Of a stretch of 64,000 bases of DNA, positions 32,415 to 41,296 are shown piece after piece. The stretch spans positions 310,001-374,000 of the forward strand of contig NZ_SJKA01000002.1 in assembly GCF_004331435.1 (NCBI RefSeq), given 5' to 3'. The notes beneath the pieces were generated by a model that was not told the origin of the DNA, made no database searches, and saw only the letters and a program-made list of their open reading frames with translations. The stretch's first letter is position 1. Each line of letters opens with the position of its first letter. Origin of the DNA: Kribbella sindirgiensis. GTDB lineage: Bacteria; Actinomycetota; Actinomycetes; Propionibacteriales; Kribbellaceae. Both the position numbers and the translations under genes were made by a program.

Positions 32415-33709
32415 CGTCGTCGCCTCCGAGCAAGTCCCAGCAGGACCCCGGCCGACGCGACCGCAGCAGCGCCGAGGAGCTGGTGCTGGCGGTGGACTCG
32501 GCGTTGGACTTCGGCGTACGGGGTGGTGGAGAAGGAGACGAGTTCGTAGCGGGAGACGTACTTGCCCGGGAGCAGGCGTTCGAGGGCGTGTTCCACCTGT
32601 TTTTGAAGGCGGAAGACGGGTGAGGCGACCTTGTCGCGCATCTCGACGAAGTTCGCGAGGGCCATCTCGGCGATCGCCTCGGTGTTCTCGCGCCGCCGGG
32701 TCTCGAACAGCGGCAGGGCCCGCGCCCACGAGCCGCCCGTGTCGTCCAGACAGCGATCCAGCTCGACCACGTCCTCGAAGGCGCAGTTCGCGCCCTGCCC
32801 GTAGAACGGCACGATCGCGTGGGCCGCGTCGCCGAGCAACGCCGTACGTCCGTGGGCCTGCCACGGGAGCGTGTGCACAGTCCCGAGCACCCCGACCGGA
32901 TTGTGCAGATAATCGTCGACCAGTGAAGGTGCTAACGGCAACAGATCGGGATAGTGCTCCTGGAAATGCGCGGAGATGCCGTCGGCGGTAGTCAGTGCGT
33001 CGAACGACCCGGCCGGCCAGAACAGCGTGCAGGTGAACGAGCGGTCCGGGTTCGGCAGGGCGATCATCATCGACGTGCCGCGCGGCCAGATGTGCAACGC
33101 GCCGGGATCGAGTGCGAACTCACCGGATGCAGCCGGGATCGACAGCTCCTTGTAGCCGTAGTCGAGGAAGTCGACGTCCTCCGCGACGATGCCCTCGGCA
33201 AGCAACTGCTCGCGGACGGCGGACCCCGCACCGTCAGCGCCCAGCACCACATCGGCCGATGCCGACACCTTCCCGGACGGCGTGGCGAACACCAGCGAAC
33301 CAGCCGCGGAATCCAGCTCCACCAACCGGTGCTCGAACTCCACCGACACACCAGGAGCCGCCGCTGCTGCCGACAGCAAGGCGTTGTTCAGCGCGCCCCG
33401 GCTGATCGAGTTGATCGCCCGGTCCCCGGACGCCGAGTACGCCTGGAAGTCCAGCGGACCCGTCACCGGATGGATCATCCGGCCCTTCATCGGCAGCGCG
33501 TCCGCCATCACCTCGTCGACCAGGCCGATCCGCCGCAACGCGTCCAGCCCGCGTTCGGAGATCGCCAGGTTGATCGACCGGCCGCGTTCCACCTGCGCGA
33601 CCCGCGGATCCGGACGCCGCTCGTACAGCGTCACGGTCAGCCCGCGGCGCGCGAGGAAACACGCGAGCAGCGAACCGGTCAGTCCCGCACCGACGATCGC
33701 GACCTTCAT
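32411..33709 (-). CDS. kmo: Kynurenine 3-monooxygenase
   Basis: 432 residues, FAD-dependent hydroxylase using NADPH and O2. Rossmann motif VAIVGAGLTGSLLACFLARR at the N-terminus, GRSINLAISERGLDALRRIG (substrate-side loop typical of Kmo), GDAAHAIVPFYGQGANCAFE FAD motif near 300, and a C-terminal hydrophobic helix (LLGAAAVASAGVLLGL) that may attach it to the membrane, as in eukaryotic Kmo. ATG 33709 overlaps the kynU stop (ATGA). Product 3-hydroxykynurenine goes to KynU. Confidence 0.92.
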   Translation of the reverse strand: MKVAIVGAGLTGSLLACFLARRGLTVTLYERRPDPRVAQVERGRSINLAISERGLDALRRIGLVDEVMADALPMKGRMIHPVTGPLDFQAYSASGDRAINSISRGALNNALLSAAAAAPGVSVEFEHRLVELDSAAGSLVFATPSGKVSASADVVLGADGAGSAVREQLLAEGIVAEDVDFLDYGYKELSIPAASGEFALDPGALHIWPRGTSMMIALPNPDRSFTCTLFWPAGSFDALTTADGISAHFQEHYPDLLPLAPSLVDDYLHNPVGVLGTVHTLPWQAHGRTALLGDAAHAIVPFYGQGANCAFEDVVELDRCLDDTGGSWARALPLFETRRRENTEAIAEMALANFVEMRDKVASPVFRLQKQVEHALERLLPGKYVSRYELVSFSTTPYAEVQRRVHRQHQLLGAAAVASAGVLLGLARRRRR

Positions 33710-34935
33710 GCCGTCACCGCGGCCATCGCCGCCCCCGCCCGCCAGCAGTCGTGGTACGTCGAGTACAACGGCACCGGCGCGAACCGCAGTACGTCGGGCT
33801 CCCGCGAGTCCGCGATCACGCCGTACTCGAACCGCAACCGCCGCGACAGCGCCCCGGCGCCGGGCACACGCACGGACAACTGGGCGCCGCGGCGCGCCGG
33901 ATCGGCCGGGGTGATGACCTCGAAGTCCGCCAGCAGCTCCGCCAGGTACGCCGTCAACCGCACACTCCGCTCCCGTAGTACCTCGATACCGATCTTGTCG
34001 AAGATCTCCAGTGACGTCCGCACCGGGCTCATCGCGAAGATCGGCGGGTTCGACACCTGCCACGCGTCCGCGGTCGCCGGCGGCCGTGACTCCGGTGTCA
34101 TCTCGAACCGCGTCTTCGCGTCGGTACTCCACCAGCCCTCGAACCGCGGCAGGTCCGCGCCGAGATGCCGTTCGTGGACGAACGCGCCGGCGATCGCCCC
34201 CGGACCGGAGTTCAGGTACTTGTACGAGCACCAAGCCGCGAAGTCGACGTCCCAGTCGTGCAAAGCGAGCGGCACGTTCCCGGCCGCGTGCGCGAGGTCC
34301 CACCCGACGATCGCCCCGGCCGCGTGACCGGCCTTCGTGATCGTGGGGATGTCCATCAGCTCACCGGTCAGGTAGTTCACGCCACCCAGCAGTACGAGCG
34401 CCACGTCGCCACCGAGCTGCTCGACGACGTCCGCCGTCCGCAGACTGTTCTCCCCCGGCCGCGGACGCAGCCGGATCACCGCGTCTTCCGCGTCGTACCC
34501 GTGGAACTCGACCTGCGACCGTACGGCGTAACTGTCCGACGGGAACGCCGAGTCCTCGATGACGATCCGGTGCCGGGACCGCGTCGGCCGGTAGAACGAC
34601 ACCATCAACAGGTGCAGGTTGACGGTCAGCGTGTTCATCACGACCGTCTCGCTCGGCAACGCGCCGACGAGCCGCGCCGCGGGACCGGTCAGCAGCTCGT
34701 GGTAGGGCAACCACGGGCGGGCCGCGTCCAGGTGCCCTTCGACCCCGAGCGCCGCCCACGAGTCCAGGTCCTCGAGCAGCTCGGACCTGGTCGCCTTCGG
34801 GCGCAGGCCGAGTGAGTTGCCGGCGAAGTACGCGACCTCCGGATAGCCGCCGCCCTCCGCGGGCGGTACGTCGAACAGCTCCCGGTGCCCGGGATCCGCG
34901 GCATCGAGCTCCAGCGCCTCGGCCTCGGTGATCAC
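33706..34935 (-). CDS. kynU: Kynureninase
   Basis: 409 residues, PLP-dependent cleavage of kynurenine or 3-hydroxykynurenine to (3-hydroxy)anthranilate and alanine. Seen: [60 protein letters not shown] with the PLP-ring Asp, and Schiff-base lysine in [15 protein letters not shown] start at 34935 overlaps the glgC TGA, so kynU is translated from glgC mRNA or by coupling. It opens the seven-gene degradation row. No tryptophan 2,3-dioxygenase gene is in the window. Confidence 0.93.
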   Translation of the reverse strand: MITEAEALELDAADPGHRELFDVPPAEGGGYPEVAYFAGNSLGLRPKATRSELLEDLDSWAALGVEGHLDAARPWLPYHELLTGPAARLVGALPSETVVMNTLTVNLHLLMVSFYRPTRSRHRIVIEDSAFPSDSYAVRSQVEFHGYDAEDAVIRLRPRPGENSLRTADVVEQLGGDVALVLLGGVNYLTGELMDIPTITKAGHAAGAIVGWDLAHAAGNVPLALHDWDVDFAAWCSYKYLNSGPGAIAGAFVHERHLGADLPRFEGWWSTDAKTRFEMTPESRPPATADAWQVSNPPIFAMSPVRTSLEIFDKIGIEVLRERSVRLTAYLAELLADFEVITPADPARRGAQLSVRVPGAGALSRRLRFEYGVIADSREPDVLRFAPVPLYSTYHDCWRAGAAMAAVTA

Positions 34936-36194
34936 GCCTCAGCGACCTCGTCAGCTACGGCGGCCTTCGGAGGCTCGATCACCTGCCCCTTGCCGAGCAC
35001 CGTGACGCCGCCCTTGGAGACGGTGAACCCGCGTTCCCGGTCGTAGTCCTGGTCGACGCCGATCTGGGTGCCGTCCGGGATCACGATGTTCTTGTCCAGG
35101 ATCACGTTCTTCAGCACGACGTTCTTGCCGATCTTGCAGTTGTCCATGATCACGGAGTGCTGGATGTCGGCGCCGGCGCTGACGATCACGTTCGACCCGA
35201 GCACCGAGTGGTCCACGTGCGCGCCGGACACGATCGAGCCCTGGCAGACGATCGACTCGCCGACCGTCGCGTCGTCGGTGAACTTCGCGCCCGGCAGCTG
35301 CGGGTGCGAGGTGAAGATCGGCCAGTCGTTGTTGTAGAGGTTGAACACCGGCTGGATCGACACCAGGTCCATGTGCGCCTCGTGGTACGAGTCCAGCGAC
35401 CCGACGTCGCGCCAGTACGAGCGGTCTCGGTCGAGCGCACCCGGTACGTCGTTGTCCTTGAAGTCGTAGACGCCCGCCTTGCCCTCGGCAACGAGCATCG
35501 GGACGATGTCGCCGCCCATGTCGTGCCGCGAGGCCGGGTTCGCGGCGTCCTTGCGGAGCGCCTCGACCAGCACGTCCCGGCTGAACACGTAGTTGCCCAT
35601 CGACGCGAACGTCTCGTCCGGCGAGTCCGGCAGCCCGGGCGGATCGGCCGGCTTCTCCAGGAACTCCTCGATCGCGTGCCCGTCCGCGGCGGTCTTGATC
35701 ACGCCGAACTCGGTGGCCTCGACCCGCGGCACCCGGATACCGGCCACCGTCACGCCGTTCCCGCGCTCGATGTGCGCGGCGACCATCTGCGACGCGTCCA
35801 TCCGGTACACGTGGTCGGCGCCGAAGACCACGATGTACTCCGGGTCGGCGTCCTTGATCAGGTTCATCGACTGGTAGATCGCGTCCGCGCTGCCCTGGTA
35901 CCACTGCGGGCCGAGCCGCTGCTGCGCCGGGACGCAGGTCACGTAGTTGCCGAGCAGGGTGGACATCCGCCAGGTCAGCGTCACGTGCCGGTCCAGCGAA
36001 TGCGATTTGTACTGGGTCAGCACGCAGAGATTTCGATAACCCGCATTGACCAAATTCGACAGCACGAAATCGATGAGGCGATAACTGCCGCCGAACGGCA
36101 CGGCCGGTTTGGCCCGGTCCGCCGTCAGCGGCATCAACCGCTTCCCCTCACCACCGGCCAGCACGATTCCGAGAACTCTGGGCGCCTTTGCCAT
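34932..36194 (-). CDS. glgC: Glucose-1-phosphate adenylyltransferase (ADP-glucose pyrophosphorylase)
   Basis: 420 residues. Makes ADP-glucose for glycogen or maltose-1-phosphate. Landmarks: [20 protein letters not shown] at 12-31, [54 protein letters not shown], and a C-terminal left-handed beta-helix ([20 protein letters not shown]). It has a leaderless -10 (TAAGGT, 6 nt before ATG). The unexpected GTGA overlap with kynU joins sugar storage to tryptophan catabolism on one transcript. glgA lies just beyond, divergent, as in mycobacteria. Confidence 0.94.
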   Translation of the reverse strand: MAKAPRVLGIVLAGGEGKRLMPLTADRAKPAVPFGGSYRLIDFVLSNLVNAGYRNLCVLTQYKSHSLDRHVTLTWRMSTLLGNYVTCVPAQQRLGPQWYQGSADAIYQSMNLIKDADPEYIVVFGADHVYRMDASQMVAAHIERGNGVTVAGIRVPRVEATEFGVIKTAADGHAIEEFLEKPADPPGLPDSPDETFASMGNYVFSRDVLVEALRKDAANPASRHDMGGDIVPMLVAEGKAGVYDFKDNDVPGALDRDRSYWRDVGSLDSYHEAHMDLVSIQPVFNLYNNDWPIFTSHPQLPGAKFTDDATVGESIVCQGSIVSGAHVDHSVLGSNVIVSAGADIQHSVIMDNCKIGKNVVLKNVILDKNIVIPDGTQIGVDQDYDRERGFTVSKGGVTVLGKGQVIEPPKAAVADEVAEA

Positions 36195-36200
36195 GCCCGC

Positions 36201-36206
36201 ACCTTA
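36201..36206 (-). promoter_or_regulatory. -10 element of the leaderless glgC-kyn transcript
   Basis: TAAGGT on the minus strand, 6 nt before ATG 36194, without SD. As no other promoter is visible before kynU, it may drive the whole row down to 28109. Confidence 0.5.
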
Positions 36207-36239
36207 GCTCCGGATCCCCCGGTGCATAAGCCGTTGTGT

Positions 36240-36251
36240 GTGTCGCGACAC
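36240..36251. promoter_or_regulatory. Perfect 12-bp palindrome GTGTCGCGACAC
   Basis: Lies between the divergent glgC and acetyltransferase genes, 8 bp before the latter's ATG. It looks like a dimer binding site; the protein is unknown. Confidence 0.35.
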
Positions 36252-36258
36252 TGTAAAG

Positions 36259-36807
36259 ATGCCGATCCTCGTCGTACCGACCACTGCCGTTCACCGATCG
36301 TTTCTCGCGGCCTGGGACGAGCTCGGTCCGGATCATGAGCGGTGGATGGGTGCGCGCGCCCACGCCGCCGGAGCCGAGGAGGACTGGACCCGGGACCAGA
36401 CCGCGGACCCGGCAGAGTTCGCGCGGCTGGTCGCCGAGATCCGGCGCGAGGCGGAGCCGGACACCGCACTGGCGCCGGGCATCGTGCACCAGACCGTGCT
36501 GTGGTTCGTGGACGGCGTCGAGTTCCTGGGCCGGCTCTCGATCCGGCACGACCTGACACCGGCGCTCACCGAGGTCGGCGGGCACATCGGGTACTGCGTC
36601 CGCCCGTCCGCCCGGCGGCGCGGGTACGCGACCCAGATGCTCACCCAGTCCCTCCCGATCGCCGCCGCCCTCGGCATCGAGCCGGCCCTGGTCACCTGCG
36701 ACCTGGACAACACCGGATCGCGCAAGGTGATCGAGGCAGCTGGTGGCGAACTGGAAGACGAACGACACGGAAAGCTGCGCTTCTGGGTGCCGACACAGGT
36801 GACCTGA
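36259..36807 (+). CDS. GNAT-family acetyltransferase
   Basis: 182 residues. N-terminal helical part (FLAAWDELGPDHERWMGARA), then GNAT core IVHQTVLWFVDGVEFLGRLS and the acetyl-CoA loop GYCVRPSARRRGYATQMLTQ at about 113-132, with CDLDNTGSRKVIEAAGGELE near the C-terminus. This pattern (Gly-Tyr-x-Val-Arg-Pro-Ser-x-Arg) is that of Streptomyces-type small-molecule acetyltransferases. The start is the ATG after the palindrome; an upstream GTG would run through it. The glgA gene follows after 19 bp with its own -10. Confidence 0.82.
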   Translation: MPILVVPTTAVHRSFLAAWDELGPDHERWMGARAHAAGAEEDWTRDQTADPAEFARLVAEIRREAEPDTALAPGIVHQTVLWFVDGVEFLGRLSIRHDLTPALTEVGGHIGYCVRPSARRRGYATQMLTQSLPIAAALGIEPALVTCDLDNTGSRKVIEAAGGELEDERHGKLRFWVPTQVT

Positions 36808-36812
36808 TGACC

Positions 36813-36818
36813 TATGGT
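36813..36818 (+). promoter_or_regulatory. Likely -10 of glgA
   Basis: TATGGT, 8 nt before ATG 36827, gives a leaderless or near-leaderless transcript. Confidence 0.4.
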
Positions 36819-36826
36819 CGGAGCTT

Positions 36827-37984
36827 ATGAAGGTCGCCATCCTGACGCGTGAGTTTCCTCCGGACGTGTACGGCGGGGCGGGGGTGCACGTGGACTTCCT
36901 GGTCCGCGAGCTGCGCCGGCTGATCGACGTCGACGTCCACTGCATGGGCGAACCCCGGAAGGGCGCGACCGCGCATTCCGAGGACGACCCGCGGATCCCG
37001 AACGCGAACGCGGCACTGCGCATCCTGTCCACCGACCTGACCATGACCGCAGCGGTCGGCGACGCGGACCTGGTGCACTCGCACACCTGGTACGCGAACA
37101 TGGCGGGGCACTGGGCCAAGCTGCTGTACGACGTACCGCACGTGGTGACCGCGCACTCGCTGGAGCCGCGCCGCCCGTGGAAGGCCGAGCAGCTCGGCGG
37201 CGGGTACCGGCTGTCCAGCTGGGCCGAGCAGACGGCGTACGAGGCGGCCGACGCGGTCGTCGCGGTGAGCCGCGGGATGCGTACCGACGTACTGGAGTGC
37301 TACCCGTCGATCGACCCGGCGCGCGTTCACGTGATCTCCAACGGCATCGACGCCGACTTCTACCGCCCGGATCCGTCGACGCATGTCCTCGAGCGGCTGG
37401 GCGTCGACCTGAGTCGGCCGTATGTGACGTTCGTCGGCCGGATCACCCGGCAGAAGGGCGTACCGCACCTGCTCCGCGCGGGGCTGCGCCTGGATCCGTC
37501 CGTACAGCTCGTACTGCTGGCCGGCGCCGCCGACACGGTCGAGTTGAAGGCCGAGACCGACGCGCTGATCGACGACCTGAAGTCGGCCCGCGACGGCGTG
37601 TTCGTGGTGTCCGAGATGCTGCCGCGGGAGGAGGTCCGGCAGGTGCTGACGCACGCGCTGGCGTTCTGCTGCCCGTCGATCTACGAGCCGCTCGGGATCG
37701 TCAACCTGGAGGCGATGGCGTGTGAGACCGCGGTCGTGGCGAGCGCGGTCGGCGGCATCCCCGAGGTGGTCGACGACGGCGTGACCGGCACGCTGGTCCG
37801 GTACGACGAGAACGACCCGGACGGCTTCGAGCGCGGTCTCGCGGACGGGATCAACGCGCTGGTCGACGACCCTGCCCGGGCTGACGCGATGGGCAAGGCC
37901 GGGCGGGAACGCGCGGTCTCCGAGTTCGGCTGGGACGCCGTCGCGCAACGCACCGTCGACCTGTACAACAGCCTGCGCGGGTAG
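36827..37984 (+). CDS. glgA: GT4 glycogen synthase / maltose-1-phosphate synthase (GlgA/GlgM)
   Basis: 385 residues, short GT4-type actinobacterial enzyme. Seen: LTREFPPDVYGGAGVHVDFL with the donor-binding Gly loop, TAHSLEPRRPWKAEQLGGGY, ISNGIDADFYRP, FVGRITRQKGVPHLLRA, and the C-terminal catalytic acidic pair region CCPSIYEPLGIVNLEAMACE. In mycobacteria the equivalent (GlgM) transfers glucose from ADP-glucose to glucose-1-phosphate to form maltose-1-phosphate; this or glycogen elongation is expected. It is divergent from glgC with only one gene between. Confidence 0.92.
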   Translation: MKVAILTREFPPDVYGGAGVHVDFLVRELRRLIDVDVHCMGEPRKGATAHSEDDPRIPNANAALRILSTDLTMTAAVGDADLVHSHTWYANMAGHWAKLLYDVPHVVTAHSLEPRRPWKAEQLGGGYRLSSWAEQTAYEAADAVVAVSRGMRTDVLECYPSIDPARVHVISNGIDADFYRPDPSTHVLERLGVDLSRPYVTFVGRITRQKGVPHLLRAGLRLDPSVQLVLLAGAADTVELKAETDALIDDLKSARDGVFVVSEMLPREEVRQVLTHALAFCCPSIYEPLGIVNLEAMACETAVVASAVGGIPEVVDDGVTGTLVRYDENDPDGFERGLADGINALVDDPARADAMGKAGRERAVSEFGWDAVAQRTVDLYNSLRG

Positions 37985-38053
37985 GCAAAACCCCACCTGC
38001 GACCGGGAGTTCGCACCATTCTGCGCGGTGACCGGCGGCGGTTGGCTTGAGGC

Positions 38054-39292
38054 ATGACATCTCGCCTGACAAAGCCCATCGCCGCCACCCTCGCCACCGC
38101 CGCCCTCCTGGCGTTCCCGCTGTCCGCCTACGGCGCGGTCCACCAGCCGCCCCTCTCCGAGGCTGCGGTCTCCAGCGTGCATACGCCACGTGGTGCCCTC
38201 GTCTCGGCCACGCCGGTCGCTCACCTGACAGCAGCTCAACTGGATGCGGCCGCCGCCGACTTCCCGGGTACACCCCGGGCGGCGTACGGCGTCACGGCGT
38301 ACCGCCTGATCTACCGGACGGTCGACGTGAACGGCCGACCGACGACAGCGAGCGGCCTCGTCGTGCTGCCCGACGGCCGCCGCGGCGCGCTCACCGTCGC
38401 GGAGTACCTGCACGGGACCACCGCGACCAAGGCGTACGCCGCCTCCGTCGACGACACCTCGACCGACCGCCTGGTCACCGCCCTGTTCGCCGGTCAAGGA
38501 CTGGTCGGCATCGCACCGGACTACCTCGGCCTAGGCTCCGGCCCGGGCCTCCACCCATACTTCGACACGAAGACCGAAACCTCCGCATCCGCCGACCTGC
38601 TCCTCGCGGCACGGACATTCGCGGCCAAGCACGGCATCGCGCTGAAACGGGACGTCCTGGTGACCGGCTTCTCACAAGGCGGCCGAGCATCCCTGGCCCT
38701 CGGACGCGCCCTGAGCCGGGGCGAGGTAGGGCCGTTCCGCCTAGGTGAGATCCGGGCCGTCGCAGGACCGTACGACCTGCTCGGCGAGGAACTACCGGCA
38801 GCCTTCGACGGCCGTGTCCTTCCCCAGACCGCGACGTACTACCTCGCGTACTTCGTGACCGCCTGGAACCGGACCGTCGGCTTGTACAACAACCCGCGCG
38901 AGGCGTTCCAGGCGCCGTACGCCTCGACCGTCGAAGGGCTGTTCGACGGCACCCACCCCTTCGAGGAGATCGTGGCCGGGCTACCGGACACGCCGGAGAA
39001 GCTGTTCACGCCGGAGTTCGCCACAAAGCTGCAGCATCCGAGCGGACGGTTCCTGCGCGCCCTGCGGACGGCCGACCAGGTCTGCCGGGACTGGACGCCG
39101 CGAGTGCCGGTCCACCTCTACAACGGGACGGAGGACACCGATGTGGTCGCCTCCAACGCCGACTCGTGCGCGGCGTCGCTGCGCAAGCGCGGCGCGGACG
39201 TGACGGTGCACTCGATGGGCGCCGTCGACCATTTCGGTACGGCGTTCACGGCGTACCCGGAGATCATTCGGGCCTACGCTCGCTGGGCCTGA
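38054..39292 (+). CDS. Secreted lipase / alpha-beta hydrolase
   Basis: 412 residues. Signal peptide 1-28 (TSRLTKPIAATLATAALLAF, then PLSAYGA). Hydrolase core: AYRLIYRTVDVNGRPTTASG, EYLHGTTATK, LVGIAPDYLGLGSGPGLHPY, nucleophile Ser in GFSQGGRASLALG near 205, Asp in NGTEDTDVVAS and His in GAVDHFGTAF near the end. This resembles the secretory (LIP/Aes-type) lipases. The 3' end overlaps the convergent XRE gene by 29 bp. Start is the first ATG with a Sec signal; no SD is seen. Confidence 0.85.
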   Translation: MTSRLTKPIAATLATAALLAFPLSAYGAVHQPPLSEAAVSSVHTPRGALVSATPVAHLTAAQLDAAAADFPGTPRAAYGVTAYRLIYRTVDVNGRPTTASGLVVLPDGRRGALTVAEYLHGTTATKAYAASVDDTSTDRLVTALFAGQGLVGIAPDYLGLGSGPGLHPYFDTKTETSASADLLLAARTFAAKHGIALKRDVLVTGFSQGGRASLALGRALSRGEVGPFRLGEIRAVAGPYDLLGEELPAAFDGRVLPQTATYYLAYFVTAWNRTVGLYNNPREAFQAPYASTVEGLFDGTHPFEEIVAGLPDTPEKLFTPEFATKLQHPSGRFLRALRTADQVCRDWTPRVPVHLYNGTEDTDVVASNADSCAASLRKRGADVTVHSMGAVDHFGTAFTAYPEIIRAYARWA

Positions 39293-40124
39293 CGCTCCGG
39301 TCGACCGGTTCGCTGGACGCGACGAGGCTGCCTAGCAGTGCTAGCAGCTCCGCGTCGCGCGATCCGGGCACCGCGTGGAAGACGACCAGCGTCATGTTGT
39401 CGGTCCCGCCGATGGTGAGCTTGTCGCTCTGCAACGCGAGGTCGCCCACCTCGGGCAGCGTCAACAGGCTCACCCGACCGCGGCGGGGCCGGACGTCGTG
39501 CCGGGCCCACAACTGCCGGAAGCGCTCGCTGCGCACCGAGAGGTCTCCGACCAGTTCCTTGAGGCGCGGATCGTCGACGTTCGACCCGAGCTCGGACCGA
39601 AGCGCGCCGACGCCCTCCTCGGTCAGGTCCTCCCAGTCCCGGCGAAGCGCACGCTCCGCCGGATCGAGGAGCACGGTGGTGAGCAGGTTGACGCCGACGG
39701 TGTAGTTCGGCGAGAGCGCCGTACAGAGCGCGTTGACCGCGAGCACGTCGGTGTACCGGTTCTGCACGTACGCCGGGTTGTCCGACCAGCCGTTGATGAG
39801 CTCGACGATGCTCTCCGGCGCCTGCTCGATCCGGGATCTTGGGCGCGGCGCCGACCGCTCCTGGGCCAGGCCGAGGAGGTAGCTCGTGGCGTCGGCGTCC
39901 AGGCGCAGTACGTCGGCGAGCGCTTCGAGGACCTGCACCGACGGGTTGCGGTCCCGGCCCTGCTCGAGGCGGAGGTAGTAGTCCGAGCTGATGCCGGCCA
40001 GCATCGCGACCTCCTCGCGGCGCAGCCCGGGGACGCGGCGCCGGCCGATGCTCCGGATGCCGACCTCCTCGGGCCGCACCTGCTCCCGGCGGGCCCGCAG
40101 ATAGTCCCCCAGCGCGTTCTCCAT
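39264..40124 (-). CDS. XRE-family regulator with MmyB-like ligand domain
   Basis: 286 residues. N-terminal HTH: LGDYLRARREQVRPEEVGI and RRVPGLRREEVAMLAGISSD with YYLRLEQGRDRNPS; C-terminal MmyB-like PAS domain from about 110 (NGWSDNPAYVQNRYTDVLAV, NLLTTVLLDPAERALRRDWE, FRQLWARHDVRPRRGRVSLL). These proteins bind fatty acids or small ligands and usually control a divergent oxidoreductase. That is the case here: an aldo-keto reductase is divergent 103 bp away. The leaderless -10 TACCGT fixes ATG 40124. Confidence 0.88.
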   Translation of the reverse strand: MENALGDYLRARREQVRPEEVGIRSIGRRRVPGLRREEVAMLAGISSDYYLRLEQGRDRNPSVQVLEALADVLRLDADATSYLLGLAQERSAPRPRSRIEQAPESIVELINGWSDNPAYVQNRYTDVLAVNALCTALSPNYTVGVNLLTTVLLDPAERALRRDWEDLTEEGVGALRSELGSNVDDPRLKELVGDLSVRSERFRQLWARHDVRPRRGRVSLLTLPEVGDLALQSDKLTIGGTDNMTLVVFHAVPGSRDAELLALLGSLVASSEPVDRSVRPSERRPE

Positions 40125-40131
40125 GGTTTCC

Positions 40132-40137
40132 ACGGTA
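40132..40137 (-). promoter_or_regulatory. -10 of the leaderless XRE gene
   Basis: TACCGT on the minus strand, 7 nt before ATG 40124. Confidence 0.4.
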
Positions 40138-40227
40138 GGCCGCAGAACGCCTGGTTGCCTGTGCCCTGTCAGTCCCAGGAACAGCGAGGTACTCCCTGTT
40201 CGGTGCGCGCCGACGAACAGTGGAGAC

Positions 40228-41082
40228 ATGACGAACTCAACCATCACCCTCGCCGAGGACCTGACCATCACCCGGATGGGGTACGGCGCGATGCAGCTCG
40301 CCGGTCCAGGTGTCTTCGGGCCGCCGAAGGACCGCGACCAGGCGATCGCCGTCCTGCGGGAGGCCGTCGCGCTCGGCGTCACCCACATCGACACCAGCGA
40401 CTTCTACGGACCGACCGTGGTCAACGAGATCATCAAGGAGGCGCTGCACCCGTACCCGGCGGACCTGGTCCTGGTCACCAAGGTCGGCGCCCGGCGCGGC
40501 GACGACGCCAGCTGGATCCCGGACCTCGCACCGGACGCACTGCGCCGCCAGGTCCACGACAACCTCGAGCACCTCGGTCTCGACGTCCTCGACGTGGTCA
40601 ACCTGCGCAGCATGGCGCACGAAGGCCACAGCGAGGAGTCGATCGCGGAGTCGTTCAGCACGCTGGTCGAGCTCCAGCAGCAGGGCCTCATCAAGCACCT
40701 CGGCCTGAGCAGCGTGACGATCCCGCAGATCCGTGAGGCACAGGCGATCGCGCCGATCGTGACCATCCAGAACCTGTACAACCTCGTGAACCGCTCGGAC
40801 GACGACGTGGTCGACTACTGCGCCGACAACGACATCGCGTACGCGTCGTTCTTCCCGCTGGGCGGGTTCACCCCGCTGCAGTCCGAGACGCTGGCGAAGG
40901 TCGCGGCCCGGCTCGACGCCACTCCGCAGCAGGTCGCCCTCGCCTGGCTCCTCCAGCGCTCCACGACCAGCGTCGTCATCCCGGGTACATCGTCACTCGC
41001 CCACCTGCGCGAGAACATCGCCGCCCGCGACCTCGTACTCCCCGCCGACGCCGTCGCCGAGCTGGACGCAATCGGCGCCTGA
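40228..41082 (+). CDS. Aldo/keto reductase
   Basis: 284 residues, NADPH-dependent carbonyl reductase on a TIM barrel. GYGAMQLAGPGVFGPPKDRD opening, catalytic Asp and Tyr in HIDTSDFYGPTVVNEIIKEA, Lys in LVLVTKVGARRG, and the cofactor-binding end WLLQRSTTSVVIPGTSSLAH. The fourth tetrad residue, usually His, is replaced by Asn (LDVVNLRSMAH), a change seen in a subset of actinobacterial members. ATG 40228 has GGAG 5 nt upstream. It is probably the target of the divergent XRE regulator. Confidence 0.88.
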   Translation: MTNSTITLAEDLTITRMGYGAMQLAGPGVFGPPKDRDQAIAVLREAVALGVTHIDTSDFYGPTVVNEIIKEALHPYPADLVLVTKVGARRGDDASWIPDLAPDALRRQVHDNLEHLGLDVLDVVNLRSMAHEGHSEESIAESFSTLVELQQQGLIKHLGLSSVTIPQIREAQAIAPIVTIQNLYNLVNRSDDDVVDYCADNDIAYASFFPLGGFTPLQSETLAKVAARLDATPQQVALAWLLQRSTTSVVIPGTSSLAHLRENIAARDLVLPADAVAELDAIGA

Positions 41083-41153
41083 CCCAGCGCAGTGCGCGCC
41101 GACGCCAGCCTCCGCGATCCGATCGACCGTGGCCCTGGTATACCCGAGCTCAT

Positions 41154-41237
41154 GCCCTCTCGTGGGTCCACCCATCAGATGCCGGGTTTACGTCCGAGAT
41201 CCGGGACGCAAACCCAGCATCTCGGACGCCAACCCAC
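41154..41237. repeat. 84-bp direct repeat, copy 1, downstream of the AbiEi-DUF559 gene
   Basis: Matches 42313-42396 in the same orientation at 81 of 84 positions. It contains a hairpin: 17-nt arms at 41179-41195 and 41204-41220 with two mismatches and an 8-nt loop. It ends 59 bp from the gene stop. Confidence 0.75.
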
Positions 41238-41296
41238 CAGATGCTGGGGATCGCCGGGAGCACGGTCGGGTTCGCCGACCGGTGTGGGAGGCAGCG

